Positions 9,062 to 18,190 of a stretch of 43,769 nt of DNA are shown one piece after another. The notes under the pieces are model-generated. The model made no database searches. It was given only the letters and a program-made list of their open reading frames with translations, and was not told the origin of the DNA. The translations under genes were made by a program, and so were the position numbers. Source of the DNA: Parcubacteria group bacterium (GTDB lineage Bacteria; Patescibacteriota; Patescibacteriia; UBA9934; GWF2-40-263); contig JABMNZ010000001.1 of NCBI GenBank assembly GCA_013204395.1, forward strand, positions 1 through 43,769, written 5' to 3'. Within the stretch, counting starts at the first letter, position 1. Each line of letters opens with the position of its first letter.

Positions 9062-9701
9062 GTGAGATATATGAACCACAAGTAGGTGTGGAAACTTACA
9101 AGTCAAAAAAATACAACACATCTTCAAGATGGTGGTCTCATGCACTTGTCATTAAAGAGGTGTTGGAAATGAATCCCAAGACTATATTAGAAGTTGGACC
9201 AGGGAATATGATTGTTTTATAAGTTTTATTAATTATGGGATTTGAAATTAAGACAATGGATATTGACGAGCGTATTAAGCCTGATTTTGTTTGTGATGTT
9301 TCCTCAGAAGGTCTTCTGAAATTAAATGCCAATTTTGATTTGGTGATTGCAGCTGAGGTTCTGGAGCACATTAGATATGAAGATTCTCTCAAGGTGCTAG
9401 ACAATCTGAGAAGTATTACTAGTAAGTTGCTCATAACTTTGCCACACACAAATAATGGTGCGACATTTTGGTACATGAAATTAAAAATTCCCATGTTCAA
9501 GATATGGTCTTTTTCAACAAAGTTTTTTTCAGAAGAGAAATACATGAATTTAATGGACAACATTACTGGGAAATTGGAAAAAAAGGATATAGTCTAAAAC
9601 GTCTTTTAAAGGATGTGGAAAACATTGGGTGGAAAGTTGAAAAAACATATATCAATCCAGATAATACATATCACCAAGTTTTTGTGTTATCAAAAAAGTA
9701 A
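9058..9701 (+). pseudogene. Disrupted class I SAM methyltransferase (in-frame TAA plus frameshift)
   Basis: MSEIYEPQVGVETYKSKKYNTSSRWWSHALVIKEVLEMNPKTILEVGPGNMIVL*VLLIMGFEIKTMDIDERIKPDFVCDV...LVIAAEVLEHIRYEDSL continues in the same frame after the TAA; near 9520-9560 the reading moves to another frame giving FNGQHYWEIGKKGYSLKRLLKDVENIGWKVEKTY. Confidence 0.78.
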
Positions 9702-9705
9702 CTCT

Positions 9706-10785
9706 ATGAGTGATCTCGACTGGATATTTGAACTTAAGAATAAAGTCCCAGCTTTTTTAAGGCACCTAGAAGGTCATGAGACACCTGGTTTTTTTAAGTA
9801 CTCATTAACCGGAGACTTATTTGATGAGACTGACAGATGGGGATTGGGAAATACTGTTTTTGCAATAAAATGTTATTACACTTTAAATCTTCTTGAGACA
9901 CTTCCATCTTCACAACTTGATTCGATGATCAAGTTTATTAAGAGTTTTCAAAAGGACGATGGATTTATCTTCGACCCACTCATACGCCGGAGGGCATTTT
10001 TTAGAGAAAAACTGTCCGCTCTAAAACAAAATGATTTTCAGAATTTCTTTCATCAAAAAATTATTCGGGCGGAAACACGTCAGTCCATCTCTTCGCTTTT
10101 ACTTTTAGGTCAAAAACCAGATTATTTTCCGTTAAACATTCCAAATACTCGCAAGGCGATTAACACATATTTATCTAAATTAAATTGGAAAAGTCCTTGG
10201 GGAGCGGGAAGTCATTTTTCTCATTTGTTATTTTTTTTGGCTAACAGTGATTTGCTAAATAAAGAGGAGTTAGTCGATTATTCAATTAACTGGGTCAATC
10301 GGATTCAAGATAAAGATTCAGGTTCATGGTTTAAAGGTGAGCCGTCAGTAGTAGAGAAAATTAATGGAGCAATGAAGGTGCTTACGGGATTCAAAGCGGC
10401 TGATAAAATGAAGATGGCTTATCCTGAGCAAATGATAGATCTTGCATTAGGTGCAAGAAATGATCGACACGCTTGTGATAACTTTAATGTTATCTACGTG
10501 TTAAAGTACGCCAACGAGGCAACAAACGGCTCATATCGTCTAGACGAAATAAAGCAATTCGCACATGACCGTCTTTCTATTTACCATGAGTACTACTGGC
10601 CCGAGCACGGAGGCTTTTCATTTCACAAAGGAAGAGCAAATACGTATTATTACAAAGCAATTATTACAAAGGGACTGCCTGAACCAGATGTTCACGGAAC
10701 TGTGCTCTTTCTTTGGGGAATCTCTCTTATCGCTCAGATTCTAAATATAGATAAGGAACTTGGTTTTAAGGAGTTTGTAACATAA
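9706..10785 (+). CDS. Hypothetical protein, possible alpha/alpha-toroid (prenyltransferase- or six-hairpin-glycosidase-like)
   Basis: Repeated helical motifs: [69 protein letters not shown] at 9706 preferred over the ORF-track start. Confidence 0.5.
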   Translation: MSDLDWIFELKNKVPAFLRHLEGHETPGFFKYSLTGDLFDETDRWGLGNTVFAIKCYYTLNLLETLPSSQLDSMIKFIKSFQKDDGFIFDPLIRRRAFFREKLSALKQNDFQNFFHQKIIRAETRQSISSLLLLGQKPDYFPLNIPNTRKAINTYLSKLNWKSPWGAGSHFSHLLFFLANSDLLNKEELVDYSINWVNRIQDKDSGSWFKGEPSVVEKINGAMKVLTGFKAADKMKMAYPEQMIDLALGARNDRHACDNFNVIYVLKYANEATNGSYRLDEIKQFAHDRLSIYHEYYWPEHGGFSFHKGRANTYYYKAIITKGLPEPDVHGTVLFLWGISLIAQILNIDKELGFKEFVT

Positions 10786-10801
10786 CTATACTTCGTCTAG
10801 G

Positions 10802-11821
10802 ATGAATACTTATATGAAGAAAAAAGCTCTTATTTCAGGAATTACTGGTCAAGATGGTTCCTACCTTGCTGAATTTTTACTAGATAAAGGGTATGAGGTT
10901 CATGGAATTGTACGTAGAACTAGTACGTTTAACGGTGAGCGCATTGAACACATTTGCGGGAATTCAAAGGATGAGGCAATGAAGGCGCATCTACATTATG
11001 GTGATCTCGCAGATGCGACCGTTCTGTCACATCTTCTTAAAGAGATTGAGCCAGATGAGGTCTATCACTTGGGGGCACAATCCCATGTTCGTGTGAGCTT
11101 CGATATTCCAGAATATACCTGCGACATAACAGGGCTGGGAACCCTTCGAATGCTTGATGCGATTCTTCGAGTGAATCCAAGTATAAAGTTTTATCAAGCG
11201 GGATCGAGCGAGATGTTTGGTAATCCTGTGAGCGAGCCACCTTTCAATGAAGAGACTCAGTTTTTACCTCAAAGCCCATATGGATGTGCAAAGGTTTTTG
11301 CAAATCACATAACACGTAATTATCGAGAGTCATACGGCATTTTTGCATGTAACGGGATTCTTTTTAATCACGAGTCACCACGGCGTGGAAAGGAGTTCGT
11401 GACACGAAAAATAACACATAGCATCGCGCGCATAAAAGCTGGACTCGATACAAAATTATATCTAGGTAACTTGAGCGCTCAGCGTGATTGGGGTTACGCA
11501 CCAGAATACGTCGAGGCAATGTGGAAAATGCTTCAACAAGATAAGCCTGATGATTACGTGATCTCTACCGGGAAGTTACATTCAGTCGAAGAGTTTGTGT
11601 ATGCGGCGTTTTCACATGCAGGGCTTGATCCAGAACAGTATCTTGATATTGATGAAAATCTTTTTCGACCAAGTGAGGTGCATAAGCTTAGAGGCGATTC
11701 CACAAAAGCAAGAAACGCATTTGGGTGGAATCCACAAGTTGGTTTTGATGAGCTAGTAAAGATAATGGTGGAGGCGGATGAAAAAGCGTTGCTTGAGCGT
11801 ATGGAAGGTAAGGTGCGATAA
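10802..11821 (+). CDS. gmd: GDP-mannose 4,6-dehydratase-like SDR
   Basis: [91 protein letters not shown]. Confidence 0.9.
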   Translation: MNTYMKKKALISGITGQDGSYLAEFLLDKGYEVHGIVRRTSTFNGERIEHICGNSKDEAMKAHLHYGDLADATVLSHLLKEIEPDEVYHLGAQSHVRVSFDIPEYTCDITGLGTLRMLDAILRVNPSIKFYQAGSSEMFGNPVSEPPFNEETQFLPQSPYGCAKVFANHITRNYRESYGIFACNGILFNHESPRRGKEFVTRKITHSIARIKAGLDTKLYLGNLSAQRDWGYAPEYVEAMWKMLQQDKPDDYVISTGKLHSVEEFVYAAFSHAGLDPEQYLDIDENLFRPSEVHKLRGDSTKARNAFGWNPQVGFDELVKIMVEADEKALLERMEGKVR

Positions 11822-11825
11822 GCTT

Positions 11826-12788
11826 ATGGGTAAGTGTGCTTTTATTACAGGGGTGTGTGGCCAGGATGGTGGCTACTTGGCGGAATTACTTTTAAAAAAG
11901 GGGTACACAGTGCATGGACTGGCTCATGAAGAGACAGATATTTCCCATGATGGAGTTATTTTACATTTAGGGAATATTCTTGATTCAGAAAGATTGAGAG
12001 AGGTTATAGAGAAGGTTCGACCAGATGAAGTGTATAATTTCGCTGCACAAAGCAGTGTGTATCAATCGTTTCAAGATCCTGTTTTTACAGGGAATGTAAC
12101 TGGATTAGGGGCGTTGAGAGTATTAGAGGCTGTGAGACAGCTAAACCCTGACACGAAATTTTTCCAAGCAAGTTCAAGCGAAGTGTTTGGGTGTCCAGAG
12201 GTGGACATGCTCTGTACTGAGAAAACACCGTTTAACCCGCGGAACCCATACGGGAATGCAAAAGTGTTTGCTCAGCAGTCAGCGAGTCTGTACAGGGACG
12301 CGTTTGGCATGTTTGTGTGTAATGGTATTTTGTTTAATCATGAATCCCCACGTCGTCCTGAGCGTTTTGTTACAAGAAAAATTACAAGTGGAGTGGCACG
12401 TATTAAAGCTGGTAAACAAGATGTTCTGTCACTTGGAAATATAGATGTTAAGCGTGATTGGGGTTATGCACCAGAATACGTCGAAGCAATGTGGAAAATG
12501 CTACAGCAAGAAGAGCCGGGTGATTATGTTTTAGCAACAGGTGAGGCACATACAATTGAGGAGTTCATTAAAGAGTCTTTTCTTGTTGTTGGGATCGAAG
12601 ATTGGGAGAAATGTGTTGAGCTTGATGAAATAAACATGAGACCAAGTGAGACAGCTGTTGTGGTTGGCGACGCATCAAAGGCAAAAGATTTACTTGGATG
12701 GGAACCAAGGGTTGGGTTCAAGGAGTTGGTAAGGATTATGGTTGAAGCAGATTTGAGTGCGATTATAAAAGAGATGGCTGGGCAATGA
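11826..12788 (+). CDS. Second GDP-mannose 4,6-dehydratase-family SDR
   Basis: [82 protein letters not shown]. Confidence 0.88.
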   Translation: MGKCAFITGVCGQDGGYLAELLLKKGYTVHGLAHEETDISHDGVILHLGNILDSERLREVIEKVRPDEVYNFAAQSSVYQSFQDPVFTGNVTGLGALRVLEAVRQLNPDTKFFQASSSEVFGCPEVDMLCTEKTPFNPRNPYGNAKVFAQQSASLYRDAFGMFVCNGILFNHESPRRPERFVTRKITSGVARIKAGKQDVLSLGNIDVKRDWGYAPEYVEAMWKMLQQEEPGDYVLATGEAHTIEEFIKESFLVVGIEDWEKCVELDEINMRPSETAVVVGDASKAKDLLGWEPRVGFKELVRIMVEADLSAIIKEMAGQ

Positions 12789-12827
12789 TTCTCTGGGAGA
12801 AAAATACGACATTGGATATCTTAACAG

Positions 12828-12960
12828 ATGGAACACGAAAGTATTCATATTATTCGTGAGGCTGTTGCTCAGTCGAGGAATTTAGGCATTTTTTCCTATT
12901 GGAAAGGACACTTCCACGTTGCTTTATTTGCCTGTAGAGCGAGTTTTTGACTTGATCTAA
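12828..12960 (+). pseudogene. Remnant of a CysD-like (sulfate adenylyltransferase subunit 2 / PP-loop) N-terminus
   Basis: Frame 1 MEHESIHIIREAVAQSRNLGIF, then after a shift in a T run PIGKDTSTLLYLPVERVFDLI*. Matches my recollection of CysD '(L)EAESIHIIREVAAEF.NPVMLYSIGKDSSVMLHLA'. Confidence 0.65.
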
Positions 12961-13021
12961 CATCTCTTGCAACAGATGGAGATGTCCGTTACTGTTGTAA
13001 TTATTATCTACAAGTTTTTTT

Positions 13022-14083
13022 ATGGAAGAAGATTTGCAAGTCGCGATTGTTGGTTGTGGCCGAGTGGCTCAGCACATAAAGCAATTTTTTATTTCAGGTA
13101 TTTCTGGAGTGAATGTATCGATGGTCTGTGATGTTGTTCAAGAGAAGGCAGATATGCTTTCAGATGAGTTGGGAGCAGAGGCTGTCTATGAGCTTGGAAC
13201 CATTCTTCATAACGCTAAGATTCACACAGTGTTGATACTGACCGAGTCGGGGAATCATGGAGAGCATGCTCGTATGGCCCTTGAGGCTGGCAAACATGTT
13301 ATTGTCGAAAAACCCATTGCACTTCGCCCGCAGGAAGTTTTGGACAATATGAAGTTGGCAGCTGAAAAAGATTTGATGTACGCAGAGATAAAACAGAATC
13401 GTTTTAATCCCGCTATAGTTAAACTTAAAGAAACTTACGATCAGAAAAAATTTGGGAAAATCGTAATGGCAAGTATTCGCCTCGTGTGGTGCCGATATCA
13501 GGAGTACTATGAGGATGGTTGGCATGGAACCTGGGCCATGGACGGTGGGGTTATTAACCAACAAGCGATTCATCATATTGATGCACTTCGTTGGATCTGT
13601 GGTCCGGTAAAAGAGGTTGTAAGCGCGCAGACGAATGCACTGAACAATCTGGAGGCTGAGGACACAACTGTAGCCCTTGTTCGATTCAAAAGTGGAGCGT
13701 TGGGAGTGATTGAAGCAACGACCGCAGCCCGTCCAGATGACAAAGAGGCATCACTCATGATTGTTGGAGAAAATGGGACGGCTGAAGTTGGGGGAGTGGC
13801 TCTGAATCAAATTACACGTTGGGAGATTAAAGGAGATGATGCTGAAAAGGTAATGATGGAACATTCACAGGAGGTGCCAAATGGTTATGGTCTTTCACAT
13901 GGCCCTCTGTTGGAGGAAATATTTTCTCGATTGAAAGCGGGAAACATAGAACCTCCGATTACTGCAGAAGATGCATTGGAGACACTCTCCTTTGTGCATG
14001 CGCTGTACAAGAGTGCTGAAGATCATGCGTGGGTACACCTGGATGAAGCCCCATCTTCAAAATATTTAGGTCGGAGCCTATGA
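13022..14083 (+). CDS. Gfo/Idh/MocA family NAD(P)-dependent oxidoreductase
   Basis: VAIVGCGRVAQHIKQFF; HGEHARMALEAGKHVIVEKPIALRPQE; DGGVINQQAIHHIDALRWICGPVKEV. Confidence 0.92.
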   Translation: MEEDLQVAIVGCGRVAQHIKQFFISGISGVNVSMVCDVVQEKADMLSDELGAEAVYELGTILHNAKIHTVLILTESGNHGEHARMALEAGKHVIVEKPIALRPQEVLDNMKLAAEKDLMYAEIKQNRFNPAIVKLKETYDQKKFGKIVMASIRLVWCRYQEYYEDGWHGTWAMDGGVINQQAIHHIDALRWICGPVKEVVSAQTNALNNLEAEDTTVALVRFKSGALGVIEATTAARPDDKEASLMIVGENGTAEVGGVALNQITRWEIKGDDAEKVMMEHSQEVPNGYGLSHGPLLEEIFSRLKAGNIEPPITAEDALETLSFVHALYKSAEDHAWVHLDEAPSSKYLGRSL

Positions 14084-15120
14084 CATCTTTTCAAACGTAT
14101 GTTGGAAATGCCCAGGACTTAGATCTTTCTGATGTTGATTATTACGCCGCGATTCTTGGGGAGAAGCCCTCCCAGGGTGCGAAGTCACCCTCATTATGGA
14201 ATGCGGCGTTTCGTGCACATGGAATTTCTGCAAAAATGGTCCCGATGGATGTCAGTGTTGATAACCTGGGAAAACTAATTGAGGTCCTCCGTGACGACGC
14301 GCGGTTTATCGGGGGTGCGGTAACCATGCCCTATAAAGAGGTGGTCGGCCAGTACCTTGATGAATTGGAAGACACTGCTCAGGTTATCGGAGCGGTGAAT
14401 GTCTTATATCGTCAAGGAACAAAATTGGTGGGTGCTAATACAGATGGAGCTGGTGCGTTAGCGAGCTTGGAGGCACAGATTGATGGCAGTCTGTCAGGAA
14501 TGACCATATTAATTCTAGGATTAGGTGGTGCTGGTAAGGCCGTTGCTGCATTTCTTGCACAAGCTGTTGGAAAGGATGGAACGATGCTATTAGCGAACAG
14601 AACCCAAGCGAGTTCAGATGAATATGCAGGTCGCCTTCGAGATTGGTGTAACGTGGAGGTTGTTCAATGGCCGGTGGGTGCGGCATCGATTGCTAAAGTT
14701 GATACAATTGTAAACTGCACATCTGTTGGTTTTGAAGGGGAGCGTTCAGGTGCTCAAGGAGTCTATTCACTCGAGGGATTTAGCCCACTTGGTGAACTTG
14801 AATCGGTCCCACACCTAGTGGGTGATTTTCACAAGCAGTCATTTCTTAAAAAAGCCGCTCCAGCGATCGGAAAGAATGTTTCACAGAGCCTAGCGCTTCT
14901 GGCGGAGGCCAAGGTTTCAACATCAGTCTTCGATATTGTCTATCAACCAGTAGTCACAACACTTCTTTCTCATGCAAAACTTGCGGGACTCAGGACGGTG
15001 TCTGGTACTGGCATGAATCTTGAACAGGCAGTGATAGCTTGTCATAAGGCCATAATACATAACGAATTATCTCAATTAACTCCTAGTCAAGTACGAGAGG
15101 CTATGAAGCCCCTCTGGTAA
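14080..15120 (+). CDS. Shikimate dehydrogenase (AroE)-like protein
   Basis: GGAVTMPYKEVV, IGAVNVLYRQGTKLVGANTDGAGAL, LILGLGGAGKAVAAFL, FDIVYQPVVTTLLSHAKLAGLRTVSGTGMNLEQA. ATGA overlap with preceding gene. Confidence 0.87.
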   Translation: MTSFQTYVGNAQDLDLSDVDYYAAILGEKPSQGAKSPSLWNAAFRAHGISAKMVPMDVSVDNLGKLIEVLRDDARFIGGAVTMPYKEVVGQYLDELEDTAQVIGAVNVLYRQGTKLVGANTDGAGALASLEAQIDGSLSGMTILILGLGGAGKAVAAFLAQAVGKDGTMLLANRTQASSDEYAGRLRDWCNVEVVQWPVGAASIAKVDTIVNCTSVGFEGERSGAQGVYSLEGFSPLGELESVPHLVGDFHKQSFLKKAAPAIGKNVSQSLALLAEAKVSTSVFDIVYQPVVTTLLSHAKLAGLRTVSGTGMNLEQAVIACHKAIIHNELSQLTPSQVREAMKPLW

Positions 15121-15123
15121 CCT

Positions 15124-16047
15124 ATGAAAGATCTAAGCGAGAAAGACATTCAAAAAAATCTTCCAAAAGCATGTCGTCTGGGAGAAAAAGAGCCCGTTCA
15201 AGTTGGAGATGTGCTTGTGGGTGGTCCTGAGCCAATCCTTATGGCCGGTCCATGTACGGTAGAAAGTCGTGATCAGGTATTTGCTATTGCCAAGGCTGTG
15301 AAAGATGCTGGAGGTCAGATTCTTCGTGGAGGCGTTTTCAAGCCGCTCACATTTCCTTACGGAGACCCTCTTAGGCTACCGGATTCCGATGATACAACCT
15401 CCTCCCCGCTGGAAAATCCAATTCTTTCAACGGATCAAATGCTCGAACGCGCCGAGAGACGTTTTCAGTATTTTGCCGAGGCTGGAAAAGCTCATAATTT
15501 ACCGATTGTCTCTGAGGTAACATTCGCAGCTGCCGTAGAAATGATGGAGCCGTATGTTGACATGTTTCAAATTGGCTATCGTCACATGTTCAATATGGAT
15601 TTGTTATACCGATTAGCGGAGTCAGACAAACCAATCCTTCTCAAACGCCACTACGGAGAATCTATTCGGTCGCTCTTGGGAATGGTTGAGCACTACTATG
15701 CAAGAGGAAAAACAAATTTGATAATTTGCGAGCGCGGTGTGTCAGTGCCTCATACTCATAACGTTGTCTCACGCGCTGTGCTTGATGTTCAGGCCATTGT
15801 TGCATTGAATGAATATGCCCCAACGATTCCGGTGGTAGCAGACCCTTCTCACTCAACATTCCGACGGTCCTACGTTGTGCCTATGTCCCGAGCAGCTATC
15901 GCGGCTGGGGCTGATGGATTGCTTATTGACGTGCATCCAACACCTGATGACGCCTGGGTTGATCCGCTACAGGCACTAGATTTTGATGGATTTGCTGGTT
16001 TAGCACAAGACGTGAGGAGTGTGGCTCGTTCCATTGGGAGACTGTAG
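15124..16047 (+). CDS. DAHP synthase-like aldolase (type I, AroF/AroG-beta-like)
   Basis: ILMAGPCTVESRDQVFAIAKAVKDAGGQILRGGVFKPLTFPYG; MFQIGYRHMFNMDLL; ILLKRHYGES; IICERGV; VVADPSHSTFRRSYVVPMSRAAIAAGADGLLIDVHPTPDDAWVDPLQAL. Confidence 0.87.
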   Translation: MKDLSEKDIQKNLPKACRLGEKEPVQVGDVLVGGPEPILMAGPCTVESRDQVFAIAKAVKDAGGQILRGGVFKPLTFPYGDPLRLPDSDDTTSSPLENPILSTDQMLERAERRFQYFAEAGKAHNLPIVSEVTFAAAVEMMEPYVDMFQIGYRHMFNMDLLYRLAESDKPILLKRHYGESIRSLLGMVEHYYARGKTNLIICERGVSVPHTHNVVSRAVLDVQAIVALNEYAPTIPVVADPSHSTFRRSYVVPMSRAAIAAGADGLLIDVHPTPDDAWVDPLQALDFDGFAGLAQDVRSVARSIGRL

Positions 16048-16052
16048 AAGAT

Positions 16053-17450
16053 ATGAATCCACTTGTTTCTATTATTATTCGTGCCAAGAACGAGGGGGCG
16101 TGGATTGGCAAAACACTTGAAGCATTATCGAAGCAGACCTATAAGTCGTTCGAAGTCATTGTTGTTGATAATTTGTCTACGGACAATACGGTAAAGATTG
16201 TGGAGCAGTACGGGCATACAGTAGTTCCATTTACTGGTGAGTATCGACCAGGTCTGGCGATTAATGAGGGGATACGTGCCTCACGCGGGTCAATGATTGC
16301 CGTGTTGTCCGCTCATGCTGTGCCCGTGAATGAACACTGGCTTTCTCGTATGGTGGATGCTCTGTTGGAACATGCAGACCATGCGGGTGTTTATGGCCGA
16401 CAGCTTCCTACTGAGGAATCCTCACCATTTGATAAACGTGATTTGGTGATAACCTTTGGACCAGAGCGTCGACTTCAGCGTGTTGACAGTTTTTTCCATA
16501 ACGCCAATTCTCTCTTACATAGACATTTGTGGGAACGGCATCCTTTTGATGAGAGTGTCACAAACATTGAGGACCGTCTTTGGGCAAAGACCGTTCAAGC
16601 GCAAGGAGGTGTCATTGTCTACGAGCCTCGGGCACAGGTATATCATCACCATGGCATACACCAACACGGGAACGTCAAGCGAGCGGAAACAACGGTGAAG
16701 GTGTTGGATGCTCTAGAAAAAAGCGGTGAGGTTGTTGCTGTAGATAATCCGCAAGTATCTCAACTTATCTTGTCGGACGTGCTCACGATAGTTCCCATCT
16801 CACCTGACACAGCACGTAGAATGCTCCGGTGTCCTGCTGGAGGAAAGCGTACGTTTCTTGATGATTGTTTTGTTGAGCTTACCTCCTCGGTTCATGTGGG
16901 TGATGTTGTTGTGGCATCTGACCACTCAGAGGTGATTATGAGAGCTCAAGAAGTAGGTTTCAGAACGTTTTTTTATTCAACGGATGATTTTGATGGACCT
17001 TCCGCCTCTCTCAGCCAAGTCCTAGCAAGATCACTGAAGGAAGTTGAGGACACTTCTTCAAATACATCGAGATATGTACTCTATCTTTCCCCTACACATG
17101 TTTTTCGACCAAAGGGTCTCCTAGATAGATTGATTGAGAAAATAGTTGAAGAAGATGTTGATTCAGTGTTTGCAGCCAAACGAGATTATCGGGCGTGTTG
17201 GGCTGCAACCGGAGATTCATTTGTGCGGTTAGATGAAGGGTTTGTAAAACGTACGGCAAAACATCCGCTCTGGATGGGGTACACTGGTCTTGGATGTGTA
17301 ACAATCACAGATCTTATTAGGCAAGGGAAACGGGTTGGGGATTCTGTGGCACTGGTGCCAGTCGAGGATCCAATTGCTTTGCTGGATTTGCGAGAAGAAC
17401 AAGATTTTGAAACAGCCAGACGTATTTATTCTGTCTATAAACATGTATGA
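16053..17450 (+). CDS. GT2 glycosyltransferase fused to a cytidylyltransferase-like C-terminal domain
   Basis: N-term MNPLVSIIIRAKNEGAWIGKTLEALSKQTYKSFEVIVVDNLSTDNT. C-term YVLYLSPTHVFRPKGLLDRLIEKIVEEDVDSVFAAKRD...DLIRQGKRVGDSVALVPVEDPIALLDLREEQDFETARRI parallels the adjacent CMP-sugar synthetase. Confidence 0.78.
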   Translation: MNPLVSIIIRAKNEGAWIGKTLEALSKQTYKSFEVIVVDNLSTDNTVKIVEQYGHTVVPFTGEYRPGLAINEGIRASRGSMIAVLSAHAVPVNEHWLSRMVDALLEHADHAGVYGRQLPTEESSPFDKRDLVITFGPERRLQRVDSFFHNANSLLHRHLWERHPFDESVTNIEDRLWAKTVQAQGGVIVYEPRAQVYHHHGIHQHGNVKRAETTVKVLDALEKSGEVVAVDNPQVSQLILSDVLTIVPISPDTARRMLRCPAGGKRTFLDDCFVELTSSVHVGDVVVASDHSEVIMRAQEVGFRTFFYSTDDFDGPSASLSQVLARSLKEVEDTSSNTSRYVLYLSPTHVFRPKGLLDRLIEKIVEEDVDSVFAAKRDYRACWAATGDSFVRLDEGFVKRTAKHPLWMGYTGLGCVTITDLIRQGKRVGDSVALVPVEDPIALLDLREEQDFETARRIYSVYKHV

Positions 17451-18190
17451 GTCAAAGTAATATCGTTGCGATTATTCCTGCACGTGGAGGATCAAAGGGT
17501 TTGAGCAAAAAGAATATCCAGTTAATAACCGGACATCCGTTAATCGCATTTGCGATTGAAGCAGCGCGACAATCATCACTTATTCAGCGTGTTGTTGTAG
17601 CGACAGATGATGAAGGAATTGCTCAGGCGGGACGTGACTATGGTGGCGAGGTTCCAGAACTACTTCCAGATGAGTTAACACAGGATTACACTAGGCTTGA
17701 GGATACGTTTGCCTATATGACCAAACGTCTTCTTAAGGAGGATTCAACCATCACACACATTTGTTTTGTTGATCCCACTCGACCAATACGCCCACCAGGA
17801 TTTTTAGATGAGGCATTACAATGCATGTTGGATGGAGGATACGACTCAGTGATTAGTGGTGTGAAGGAGCACAAGTCGATTTGGAGGCAGCGTGATGATC
17901 AGCTTGAGAGACTTGACAGTGGCTTTACCACACGACAGTTAAAGAAGGATAAGCTGTTTGTTTGTTTTAGTGGAATGATCACATGTTCAAGAGCAGCTCT
18001 TATGGCACAGGGTCGTCGGCTTGGGGACAAGGTGAAGATTTTTGAGTTTGATGATTTGAATATGACAGTCGATATTCATACAAAAGACGAGCTTCGGCTT
18101 GCAGAGTTAATTATTCAAGAGTGGGGTCCAGAACGTTACATCGTTCCATCCAGGCCTTCTGGTTCTTATGGCAAAGCTGATTCAATTTGA
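17447..18190 (+). CDS. Acylneuraminate cytidylyltransferase-family protein (CMP-sugar synthetase)
   Basis: VAIIPARGGSKGLSKKNIQLITGHPLIAFAIEAARQS..VVVATDDEGIAQ; CFVDPTRPIRPPGFLDEAL; FDDLNMTVDIHTKDELRLAE. Confidence 0.9.
   Translation: MSQSNIVAIIPARGGSKGLSKKNIQLITGHPLIAFAIEAARQSSLIQRVVVATDDEGIAQAGRDYGGEVPELLPDELTQDYTRLEDTFAYMTKRLLKEDSTITHICFVDPTRPIRPPGFLDEALQCMLDGGYDSVISGVKEHKSIWRQRDDQLERLDSGFTTRQLKKDKLFVCFSGMITCSRAALMAQGRRLGDKVKIFEFDDLNMTVDIHTKDELRLAELIIQEWGPERYIVPSRPSGSYGKADSI

Noticed and set aside
9510-9570. Programmed -1 frameshifting at AAGTTTTTTTCAG
   Set aside because: The heptamer does not fit X_XXY_YYZ well in frame, no clear downstream stimulator was seen, and the gene also has an upstream nonsense codon.
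9058-9701. Stop-codon reassignment as explanation for the broken methyltransferase
   Set aside because: The internal stop is TAA, not TGA, and TAA, TAG and TGA all terminate neighbouring intact genes; a separate frameshift is also present.
13022-16047. Ordinary aromatic amino acid biosynthesis operon
   Set aside because: Not fully excluded, but only AroE- and DAHPS-like steps are present, both with altered motifs, inside a glycan locus and coupled to CMP-sugar genes.
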